Source: Balanoglossus misakiensis (taxonomy: Eukaryota > Hemichordata). Taken from it: DNA of 64,000 nucleotides. A model generated the notes under the pieces. It searched no databases. It was not told the origin of the DNA and was given only the letters and a program-made list of their open reading frames with translations. Positions 1 to 10,800 of the stretch are shown here, one piece after another. The stretch covers positions 2,728,001 to 2,792,000 of the forward strand of contig CM082583.2 of the NCBI GenBank assembly GCA_040954595.2, given 5' to 3'. Within the stretch, counting starts at the first letter, position 1. Each line of letters begins with the position of its first letter. Position numbers and translations under genes: made by a program.

Positions 1-189
1 GATTTTACGGCCGTTTCACTCGGAACTTGGCCACTCATAAATTTCGTTTCAGTTGTGACATTCAATACAACAGTCACGATAGCAGCAATCTATTTCAGAA
101 AACGAAATCGTGACCACACGCCCCGTTAAGTGTATAATCGCCAGAATTTTATTGTGTAGTATTTGTTCTTATTTACGAAACGAATATAG
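1..189. other. Left flank, nothing recognised
   Basis: Unique-looking AT-rich DNA before the first Helentron-like terminus. No ORF, RNA gene or repeat was recognised. It ends in cgaatatag, the presumed left side of the insertion site. Confidence 0.5.
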
Positions 190-224
190 ATTAAAGCTGC
201 AAGCAGCGTTGGCGGGGCACAAGC
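190..224 (+). repeat. Class C 5' terminus with subterminal inverted-repeat arm
   Basis: It starts ttaaagctgcaagcagc, which contains the small palindrome GCTGC-aa-GCAGC. GGGGCACAAGC follows at 214-224 and pairs with the 3' hairpin arm at 22985-22995. The first 17 bases are nearly identical to the starts of all other units in the window. Confidence 0.7.
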
Positions 225-640
225 GGTTCCCATGGTAACCAGCAAATGCCAAGGCTGTATCTGCTGTGGATGCCAAGATATGGGGAAAGTAGGTCAAAGG
301 TCACCTGAGGTCACCCCAAATTTGGGGAAAACAGTTTGACACTGTACAGGTCCATGTCCACCAAAAACCCAACCTCTAGCTTGTGGTTAGCTTGGAATGA
401 AATATGTGCATAATTAATGAGGTATTGTGTAAGACTCCATTATGTGCTCAAATTCCCCAAATGCCAGGGCTTTATCTGTTCTGGTACCCATGTCCACAAT
501 AATCAAACATATACCTGCATTTGTTGGTGTAGTATATTAGACATGTGCATATAATTAAAAAAGCGCTGAAACAATGTGAAAATTGGAGTGCAAAGTTTGC
601 TTCTATACCTATTCAGGCTATTCAAATACCAAATTCAATT
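225..640 (+). repeat. Class C internal repeat units, left part
   Basis: About two degenerate units carry the family hallmarks: gtaggtcaaaggtcacctgaggtcacc, split here around 289-314, then tggtccatgtcc-like and taattaatgag-like segments. The same modules resume at about 16380, so the stretch between (about 640-16380) looks like interior sequence special to this element. Confidence 0.6.
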
Positions 641-1270
641 GTGCCTGCATGTGTTCATAAACGTTTAAATATGCTTGACATCCATTAGTGGTATGAACTT
701 TCGCTCGTTCACTCGTACAACTATTTTGGTGTTTTTATTATTAGCTCTTTTGTTGATGATGATGACATTAAGTGACAAATGCGTTAAATATGTATTTGTG
801 ACAACTTTCTTTCAAGAATAGTTGTTCACTGTTCTACCCAGGTGAATACGAGACTATTTCAGTCATTTTGCAGAAATTTATACTGCTTCCAGCTGTGGTC
901 TATCTTTACAGGTACTAACAACAATTTCCGTGCCCAATAACAATTGTTTCAGAAGGCTGAATGTTTATGCCTGTACATATATAAATTCACTACAGTGCAT
1001 ACACTGGAGAAATATTTTAAACTCATTTCTGTATTGAAAACCTTTTGGACGGTGCATACATGTATCTGTGTCATGTATATTTTTCTATAACCTTACCTGA
1101 TTCAAATAAATGAAATGAACATCATAAAAGCAGACCTTTTTGGTAGCTTAATCATAAAATAAGGGATGATCATAATAATTGGAATTCAATAAGGTCAGGT
1201 TCATCCAAAATAAGTTTCAGTGCCACATACATAGTGCAAAGTCCATGAACTGCCAATTTGCCCACCCACT
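641..1270. other. Non-coding interior, nothing recognised
   Basis: AT-rich sequence without a long ORF or recognised repeat. It could hold promoter or 5' regulatory sequence for the transposase gene downstream. Confidence 0.3.
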
Positions 1271-1271
1271 G

Positions 1272-1279
1272 TATATATA
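1272..1279 (+). promoter_or_regulatory. Possible TATA box for the Helentron transcript
   Basis: A TATATATA block in front of a plausible first non-coding exon that ends at a consensus donor at 1562. The link to the ORF at 4900 is inferred only from splice-signal order. Confidence 0.3.
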
Positions 1280-1304
1280 GGCTCCTATACCGCTCAGCGC
1301 CACC

Positions 1305-1562
1305 AACGGAAGAATGGAGAGAAGAGATTTTCATTCACGTTGATCTTATCATTAGATGTTTGCACCAAAATATAATAAATGAGCAATGATAACGATGGGG
1401 AAATTAATTATATGTTGATTGAAACATAACAGTCATCGCAAGTGTAACAACGAACTCGTTTATTTGAACGTCTTGGGCGGAAGTGACGTACAAAAGAAAG
1501 GCAGAATACCAATGTTTGGGGGCGCTATACCAATTACAGCCACACTCTATACTGAACTACTG
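1305..1562 (+). other. Putative 5' UTR exon 1 of the Helentron gene
   Basis: The right border is a strong donor, ctactg|gtgagt, after 1562. The start is only approximate, placed about 30 bp after the TATA block. No start codon in frame with the large ORF is required here. Together with 3933-3962 it would make a spliced leader. Confidence 0.3.
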
Positions 1563-1940
1563 GTGAGTATTATTTTGTAAAGCCCGTCTTTCGAAAATTA
1601 GTTTTAGATAAGCGATCCCGATGTTTCAAGGCACGAAAGATATATGACACTGTGCGGGAAGATGTTGGGTTATGAGTACTTGATGGCCATCATCGAAGTT
1701 TAATTCGATTGTGTGAAATTATTGACGATTCTTTTCGATCGCTGACACAGCTGCCTAAAAAGTAGGGTTAGGGACTTAGGGTAAAAATAGAATCGCGACC
1801 ACCACATGCGGTCTGCAGGTGAGTTTGTTTTGGTTCTTTCTTGAAACGTGCAGCTTTTTGGATGAAATAATACATTACAGAACCCAGCAAAACTGTAAGT
1901 ATCTGTGCAAATGGTTCGCTATGTAATCGAAGGGAAATCC

Positions 1941-2035
1941 TTAGCTGCAATGATTGTAGCGGGTGCTGCTAGGTTGACTGATGCTGCGAACACACCAGTC
2001 AACCTAGCAGCACCCGCTACAATCATTGCAGCTAA
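1941..2035. repeat. Perfect 40-bp inverted repeat with 15-bp loop
   Basis: Bases 1941-1980 (starting ttagctgcaatg) are exactly the reverse complement of 1996-2035 (ending cattgcagctaa), separated by 15 bases. An RNA from either strand would fold into a long perfect hairpin. It lies within the putative first intron of the Helentron transcript. Perfect arms mean a recent origin, gene conversion, or selection for the fold. Confidence 0.95.
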
Positions 2036-2399
2036 TAAACACATTCTCAGTTTTGTACATTTCATATTAGTGTCATTGAGGAAGAAATTGCAGTTATATT
2101 AAACCTTGGGAATATGTTCAAGAAGCAACGAATTGTAGTTTTAGCTGTGAATTGAATAATTCATTTCTATAGTCTATTAGAGGTATATGCATAGATTGCA
2201 AATAGTATTGCTGGGTATTCTTATGTTGCATTTAGACTACAATGCTGCACAAGTAGAATGAACCACAACAAAGTCACCAGGGTGAAGTGTTCATGACATA
2301 CTGTAAAACAGGTCATTGGCATGACATGAAATTTTTGCTATATCAAAAGAAGCAACTGTTACGTGAGGATTAATTTTTGCTTGGTTTCATGTCTGTTCG

Positions 2400-2780
2400 T
2401 GTGCCAGTTTAGTTGAGTGTGTGGCACATATGTGAATGTTGGTATATACAGCCTGTGCACAGTGTATATAATTGCACCATGTGATTGCGTGTGTTTGGAC
2501 CTTTGCACCTCTTTGATGCCTGTCCGTCTGTGTGCTAGTTCATCAGAGTGTGGATGCGTGTGTGTAGGTATGTCTATGTATCATGTGTTTGCATCTTTTT
2601 CTGAATCTTTGTCTGCATGTCTTTGTTGATTCATGTATGTCTGGAACTCCTGTCTGTGTGCAAGTTTATCAAAGTGGGTGTGTGTGGCTAGGTATTAGTA
2701 CTACATGTACCCTTTGTTTATGTCTGGGTGTGCACTGTCAGCCGTTCTGGATTGGCTGTGTTGTATATGTACATTGAATG
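2400..2780. repeat. Degenerate TG-rich low-complexity tract
   Basis: Many TGTG and TGTCTG runs, interrupted often. The short cysteine-rich ORFs readable here are by-products of the repeat. Otherwise the stretch 2036-2914 shows nothing recognisable. Confidence 0.6.
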
Positions 2781-2914
2781 ATTTTTGTGTCACTATGCAT
2801 GGTTCTATTGTGTATGCAGAAAACAATGTACTTACATGTATTTTGATATGCAGTATTCAGTCTTTGTAAAGGTGTTTGAATGTAAAGTGTGACGATGGGG
2901 AATGGGATCACTTA

Positions 2915-3637
2915 GGGACCGTTCAGTTTTTACGGCCGGGGGGGGGGGGGGTGGGGGGATCAAAATCCAGGGGGGTGACTTAAGTCCAAGGGGGGGGGGG
3001 TCATCTGTTTTTTTTAATGTTTAGGGGGGTCACATACTTTTGCCACCGAACTTTTGCTTTTGAGTACACAAAATTGCAGTTTCACGCCCTTTATTTTACA
3101 AAATTTTCTAATGTGGGAGGGGGACACCAACCCCCTCCATTCTCCCCCACATTGCATTTATTCGCTGGTTTGTCTAGTGTACAGGGCAGACTTCTTCCCA
3201 CCCTACCCCGATGCTTCTTTTGAGTGGAGTGGCAAAATTAAAATTTGTCCTCCCTAACATTAAGTTAATTTGCTTTTGAGTTCATTAAAATGCAACTTTG
3301 AGCACTGTATTTTACCAAATTTTCTTATGTGGGAGGGGGACACCCCCGCCACTTTTCTTTTTTTACCAATTCTACCAACTATTGTATTGGATTGTCATTT
3401 TAGTTTGTTCATTTAATTTAATGTCTAATTGAGGCGAGAGGAGCCTCATTCCATTTATTGCATACAGTGTACATAGGTTCATGTTTTCGGCATGGGGGGG
3501 GGGGGTCATCATATTTTTGGGTCTGTCAAAGGGGGGGTCATCATTTTTTGGTCCTTGGTGAAGGGGGGGTCGGCCTGATTTTGAAAATCGATGACACAAA
3601 CTTGCCCCCCCCCTGGCCGTAAAAACTGAACGGTCCC
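2915..3637. mobile_element. G-tract-rich MITE, PIF/Harbinger-like ends
   Basis: The left end GGGACCGTTCAGTTTTTACG (2915-2934) is matched by its inverted copy at the right end (3618-3637, cgtaaaaactgaacggtccc). The flanking trinucleotide TTA is present on both sides (2912-2914 and 3638-3640). A 3-bp TWA duplication with termini starting GGG is typical of PIF/Harbinger elements. The inside carries repeated runs of nine or more G on the + strand, e.g. 2938-2950, 2990-3000 and 3494-3505. It has no transposase. Confidence 0.8.
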
Positions 3638-3932
3638 TTATACTGTAAAGATTCTCATGTTATAAGGGTGGTAATTTCAATGACTCCTTTATGATGTTAT
3701 ATCTGGCACTGTCTTTTATCTTTTTGTATGTGGTTGTATGTGTTTGCTTTGATTGTATTGGCGCATATACTGTAGTCTGTTATGTTTAGTGAAGATAAAG
3801 AGGAAATGCTTGATGGAAATAGATGAACTGGATTTTATGCAGAAATAATATGCATGTATTCTGTTGGATTCAGTGGCAAACATGTACACCTATAACCAGT
3901 AATGATAATTTATATTATTTGCTTTCTTGCAG
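3638..3932. other. Intronic sequence, nothing recognised
   Basis: AT-rich, without ORF or repeat signals. It ends in a pyrimidine-containing acceptor (tgctttcttgcag). Confidence 0.4.
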
Positions 3933-3962
3933 TTTTGTATAACCAAAGATATCCCACTTGAG
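3933..3962 (+). other. Putative 30-nt 5' UTR exon 2 of the Helentron gene
   Basis: It is bounded by the acceptor gctttcttgcag before 3933 and the perfect donor gag|gtaagt after 3962. The next acceptor, ttgatttcag, lies directly before the ATG at 4900. No expression evidence is available from sequence. Confidence 0.4.
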
Positions 3963-4899
3963 GTAAGTGTGTCTGCCATGTGAAGAGACCTTCAGCATAA
4001 TGCACTGCAGTACAGTTCTGCATGTGATTCATTGCAGGTTACTTGTCATAACTCTGCTCTGACACAGAGCTTATCAGATAAGACAATTGTTCATAGGTTG
4101 TCTGTCATGTGTCAACACAAGTGTTCTGTTAAATAACTAGTGCAAATGTGTTTAAATTTTATATGCATGTTTGGCCTTAGTATAGTTTTTGGAAATTGTG
4201 AAATTTGGGTATATAATTAAACCCTCTTAGTATCCAAGTGTCCAATTGCCTTGAAATGTACAGTCACTATGTGTAAATACAACAAATGCCATAATTTGAG
4301 TGGGAAATTTTTGCTGAGCTAAATTTCTTTAATCACGTCCTGTGTGAAAAAAATGTCTATAGTTTTGTTTGAGAATGGCACATGCTGTCTTACTACTTTG
4401 ACTTTATTCTATGTGCATGAAGTCAACATATGTTGGAATAGTTTCTACAGAAATGTCTACTTGTCTTACCCAGATTGCAAACAAATATTTCAAAAAGGTA
4501 AATGAGAAGAAAGTGTGATCGGCTGAATCTATGAATCTCAAACTTGGCACAATTATGTGGGCCTATGTAATTTCATGCATAACACTCTTGAATTTTTAAT
4601 TACTCACTGTAATTGTCAGCTTTGATTGGAATTTTCATATGGACCTTATTTATATTAAAATGTGGAATAAAAAATCTGTTGACAGTCCCTGTACACTACA
4701 TGTACCGGTATATGGTCAGGATCCCACATGCCAAATTTCAAGGTTGTGGACCATGTCAACAGGTTTATCCGTGACCTTGACCTACCCATAGGCCTATACC
4801 TCTACAGTGAAGCTATCACCACATTTTATTCTGGCATTCTGGTCTGTACAATAGTCCCGGACATTAAAATGTTAACAGTTATGTATTTATTGATTTCAG

Positions 4900-7800
4900 A
4901 TGCCACGCTCTAGGAACTGGAGGAAGAAGAGGAGTCAGATGAAAGAGGATGCTGCCCTCTCAAAAAACAGCTTCGATATGACAGAGGATGCTGCCCTCTC
5001 AAAAAACAGCTTCGATATGACAGAGGATGCTGCCCTCTCAAAAAACAGCTTCGATATGACAGAGGATGCTGCCCTCTCAAAAAACAGCGACGTAATCAAA
5101 GAGGATGCTGCCCTCTATAATCTCAGCGACAATACCCTTCGGGGTGCCAGCCTTCGGTGTTCGAAGGATCAAAACTGTGAAACTTCCCTTAGGGGTTCAA
5201 ACCTTCGGTGTTCGAAGGGTCAAAACTTTGAAACTTCCCTTCGGGGAACCAATGATTCTAGGGTACCTGCAAATTGTGACATTGTCACTTATGTTAATGG
5301 AAATGTACAGATTGAGAAAGCAGTTGATATTGCACACAAGAGAAATGACAATGAATGTATTATTCAGAATGTTACCCCGAATGAATTTGTTTTCTCTCCT
5401 GTAACCACCACCATATGCCAAGAGTTATGCTGTAAGCTTCACATAAAGTATGGAAATAAAGTTGAAATGCTCGATGAAATTCGTAGTATTGAAATTGGTG
5501 AACCATGCAATATCAAATCTATTGTAGGTGATGGTAATTGTTTGTTTAGAGCTTTGTCGTATGCCATTAGTGGCAGTGAACGTAACCATGCTGTAATGCG
5601 AAAGGCCATTGTAAATCACATGATTGCAAATGACAGTGCATATTTTGGTTGGCTGGACCCAGACCAAGGATATACATCAGTTGCTGACTATATTGCAAAG
5701 TCTAGAATGAATTGTCTAACAATCTGGGGTTCCGAAAATGAGATCTTGGCTGCTGCCGATCTCTTACAAACTAACATCTATGTGTATAGTTCTGGAACAT
5801 GGCTAATACATTATTGTAATGCAATTAATAAAAGTAATGTTGATAAAGGTGTAGGTATATACCTGAACCATCGCAACAGAGACCATTTTGAAATTGTCAA
5901 GAGTGTAAAGACACCTGAGATGGTAACATCTGACTCTACACACATTGAACGTGTTGAACTTGTCTCAAGTGAAGGTATGACTAATGAATTCCACAATGAG
6001 GCAGATAGTGGCAGTTGTGTTCCACTAAAGAGTCCATTGGACAAGAAAGGTAATTTCCACTTAAGTGATGAAACTGAAAGTGTTACAAAAGGAAGAGGTA
6101 AGAGACCAGCAATGAGTGAACGATTACGAAGGAAAATCAGAAAAGAAAAATATGAATGTACTGAGACTACTGCAAAGAGCTGCAGGGCAATATCCAAATA
6201 TGAATTGTACCACAGTAATTCTCAATATAGAGAGACGAAGAAGTTAAAAAGTAGACAGCATTATCATCAGATCCGAGAAAGTAAGAAACAAAAAATGAAA
6301 GATTTATATGAACAAAATCCCGATTTTCGGGAGGCAAAGAAAGCACATGTAAGAGTGAATTACCAAGAAAATCCTGATTTTCGGGAGGCAAAGAAAGCAC
6401 GTGTAAGATTGAATTACCAAGAAAATCCTGATTTACGGGAGGCAAAGAAGGCACGTGTAAGATTGAATTACCAAGAAAATCCTGATTTACGGGAGGCAAA
6501 GAAGGCACGTGTAAGAGTGAATTACAACCAAAATCCTGATTTTCGGGAGGCACATAAGGCAGAAATAACAAAAAAATATCAGAGAGACGTAAACTTTCGT
6601 GAGGAAAAGAAGGCAAAATTAATACAGAAATACGAACAGAATGATCTTTACAGAGAATGCAAGAAGGCACAGAGTATTCAACGATATGAGATTGATCCTC
6701 ATTACAAAGATAATGCATTGAAGAGAAGCAGGTGTCAGATGATACAGAATGACATTGGCAAGCATAATGTTCAACGTGTTATTGCTAATTTCAGAAATAC
6801 TGCCTCAGAAGGTCCAAATTGTGTATGTTCAGTTTGTTATCGTCGACTTTTCAGGAAACAAGTAATTGTTTGCAAGAAGGATAAATATTACAGTAACAGA
6901 ATTACATCTGATATTGCTGTAAAATGTATATCAGAAGAATATGTGCACAAATGTGCCCCGACATGTATGGCTGACTGCCCTCTCAAGAATAGTGCAGCCA
7001 GTACATTATGGATTTGTCACACATGCCATAGAAAGCTTTTACGTGGAGAGATGCCAGTTCAAGCTGCTGCAAATAACCTTCATGTCACACCAGTCCCTCC
7101 TGAATTTAAATGCCTCAACTCACTTGAGCAACATTTAATTGCATTAAATATTCCATTCATGAAAATGTTGGCATTACCTAAGGGTGGTCAGAATGGAGTC
7201 CATGGACCTGTAGTGTGTGTCCCTTCTGATATAAAGAAGGCTACAAATATTTTGCCACGGAATGAGTTTGATGATCAGATGATAAGGGTCAAATTGAAGC
7301 GAAAGCTGAGTTATAAAGGTTACTATGAGTATCAGTTTGTAAACAAACGACACATTCAGAATGCTTTGGAATACCTCCAGACAAATAATCATTATTACAG
7401 TGATATAACTTTCAATATGGATTGGAAAAATACTCTTGAAAAGACTGAAGAAGATCTTTCAGATGCTAAAATTAATAACAGCGAATCAGAAATGTCTGAT
7501 GACAAAAACATTGATGAAAGCAATGAAAAGACCAAAGGAAATGATTCAGATACTGAAGGTATTGATGTGTCATCAGACACAGAAGATAACAATGTGTCAA
7601 ACAAAGATACTAATGGAATATTGATGGACACATGCCTCCAACCAATTGACATAGGTCAGGATATTCTTGATTATCACTTTGAGGATATATCTTGTGTTGC
7701 TCCTGCAGAGGGTAATACACCTGTTAGTCTGTTGATGGAAAAGTTGAATGAAGCCAAGTGCTTTCCTGTGTTATTCCCAACTGGGTCACCCACATTTCAT

Positions 7801-10800
7801 GATGACCGAGAGGTTAAGATAACAATAGGACGATACTTGCAAAGTCGTGTAATGAATGCAAGTAACAGATTTTCAAAAAGCACAGACTATATATTTTATG
7901 CGCAATATCTGTCCGAAATTAACCAGGTTGTATCCAATGTGTCAATTGCTTTGAGAAAAGGAACTGCTAATGCTTGTGGCAAAAAAGTGACATCCGATGT
8001 TTTAAGTGACAGTGAATCTTTGAAACAGATTTTGAAGTCTGATGAAGGGTACAAGTTTTTAAAACCTATAAGAGGAACCCCTCCTTATTGGCAAGCAACA
8101 CAAAAAGACCTGTTTGCAATGATCAGACAGTTGGGTATACCAACATGGTTTTGCTCATTTTCTGCTGCCGATTTACGGTGGAAAGAAGTTATTGAGACTA
8201 TACTTCGTGGAGAAGGAGACGTACGTAATGCTGAGGATCTTGATTGGTCTGAGAAATGTGCTATCTTGAGACGAAATCCTGTAACAGCAGCCAGAATGTT
8301 TGATCACAGATTTCATTGTTTTCTGAGTGAAGTCATCATGTCACCAGCCAATCCTATTGGAAATATCAAAGATTATTTTTATCGAGTCGAGTTTCAACAA
8401 CGAGGCTCACCACATACACACTGTTTATTTTGGGTTGAAAATGCACCAAAGGTTGATAGAGATACTGATGAAGATGTAGTTGATTTTGTTGACAGATATG
8501 TAACATGTCAAATGCCTTCTGTTGAGGAGGATGAGGAATTGCAAGAGATTGTGAATAAAGTTCAGAAACACAGCTCAAGGCACTCCAAATCTTGCAAGAA
8601 AAAGGGCACTAGATGCAGATTCAACTTTCCACGACCACCATCAAAGAAAACGTTCATATGCCGTCCTGATATAGATATAGAAATGACAGGTGAAGGTGAG
8701 AAGTCAAACCTTGATGACGATAAAGAAACACTACAAGAGAAATGTCAAAGTGACACGACTCAGTTAATTGATAATGTGATGAGCCAGATGGCTGCTAGGA
8801 ATATTCTAGAAAAAGTGTGGACATGCCTGCATGACAAAGAGAAACAGATTGATTCGGTTGATGCACTGTTTAATGAAGTCAGCATTTCTCAGGAGATGTT
8901 TGAGAAAGCACATGCAATTTTGGCAAGGAAAACAAGTGTAGTATTAAAGCGTGAACCAAATGATGTTTGGGTAAACCAATACAATTCTAACCTTCTTCGT
9001 TGCTGGGATGCAAACATGGACATTCAGTTTGTTGTGGATGCTTATGCCTGTGTTGTGTACATTGTGTCATATATCTCTAAGGCAGAGAGAGAAATGGGTT
9101 TACTGCTGGAAAATGCACAGAGAGAAGCTAACAAAGAAGGAAATATGGATGCGAAATCTGCATTGAAACAGTTGGGCAGTGTTTATCTGCACAACAGAGA
9201 AGTGAGTGCCCAGGAGGCTGTATATAGACTGTGTGGATTGAAACTGAAACAATCATCTCGAAAAGTCCAGTTTATTCCAACTGGAGAAACCCCTATCAAA
9301 ATGAGTTTGCCATTGAGTGTAATACGTAGCAAAATGACAGGAGATGATTTGAATGAAAATGATATCTGGTATAATAGCATTGTAGACAGATACAAGAACC
9401 GACCAAATGGAGACGAGTTTGACGACATGTGTCTTGCGACATTTTGTTCAGAATACCGAATAGTGTCAAAATCAGAAGTGACAAATACCAGCACTGAGAA
9501 ACGTGCAAATCCAATAGTCAAGTTGAAAAATGGTGCAGGTTACATGCAAAAAAGATCTCGAACTGATCCAGCTGTCATTAGATATGCAAGATTTTCTGTG
9601 ACTAAATATCCAGAAAAGTATTACCGCACTATGTTAGAACTCTTCTTGCCACACTGGGTTGACTCCCAATTGAAACCAAATGGGTTTGAAACATATGCAA
9701 ATTTCTATTCTGTGGGTGCAGTGAAGTGTGGATCTGCCTCGTTACAAACAGTGAAATTGATAGTAGATGCCAATAAAGCAATGTTTGAGAAAGAGGCTGA
9801 TGCCGTTGATTTAGCTGAAGAGCTCCTTGAAGGAAGTGGTCCTCTGGAGGACGCATGGGCCCAAATTTGTCCAGAAAGTGAAATAGACAGATTAGAATGC
9901 ATTGATGAACGTCAACAATTGCCTGATGATGATGATGTAAATGAGGAGGATATTCCAGATTTGGTGCACAAACCAAAAGGTGATTGCCACATAGAAATTT
10001 CTACCTCTGAAGTAAGGAGGGCTGATGTTCAAGCAATGTGTAGGTCACTGAACAGGAAACAGGCAGAAGTCTTTTATAGTGTCAGACAGTGGTGTCTGGA
10101 TAAAAGCAATGGCAAGAACCCAGAATCTTTGTATTTGTTTGTCAGTGGTGGTGCTGGCACAGGGAAAAGCCATTTAATTAAAACCATATATCATGAAGCC
10201 AAACGAATTCTATCTCGTGTCATGGCTAATCCAGATGAAAAATCAATACAGGTAACAGCCTCAACTGGAGTTGCAGCATTTAATGTAGGAGGTGAAACTC
10301 TCCATCATGCATTTTCAATAGCAGTTGACTCAAAACTACCATATGAGCCACTACGTGAAGAAAAGCTCAACACTCTTCGTTCCAAATTGGGAAATCTTCA
10401 GATTTTAATAATAGATGAGATTTCTATGGTAGACAGAAAATTGTTTCACTATGTACATGGACGATTACGTCAAATCAAACAAACACCAAGTGGTTCACCA
10501 TTTGGAAATGTGTGTGTTATTGCTGTGGGCGACTTTTATCAGCTGCCACCTGTGAAAGCAAGTCCACTGTGTGTGGAAAATGATGCCATCAATATGTGGA
10601 ATAATTTCAAAATTGTGGAACTCACTGAAATAATGAGACAAAAGGACTGTGCATTTGCAGAAGCACTAAATAGAGTAAGAATTCACAAGAAAGGGCACAC
10701 ACTGAGTGCAAATGATCTAGAAATGTTTAATAACCGTGTGACTGGTGAAGCATCTGAGGCAATTCACATCTTTGCTACAAATGCAGAAGTTAACAATTGC

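Noticed and set aside
2417-2777. Short cysteine-rich ORFs
   Set aside because: They come from TG-rich low-complexity DNA (TGT/TGC codons) and have no signal of a real protein.
5811-6718. Long antisense ORFs opposite the transposase
   Set aside because: They are shadows of the coding repeats and biased codons on the + strand; no domain, and the sense frame is clearly the real one.
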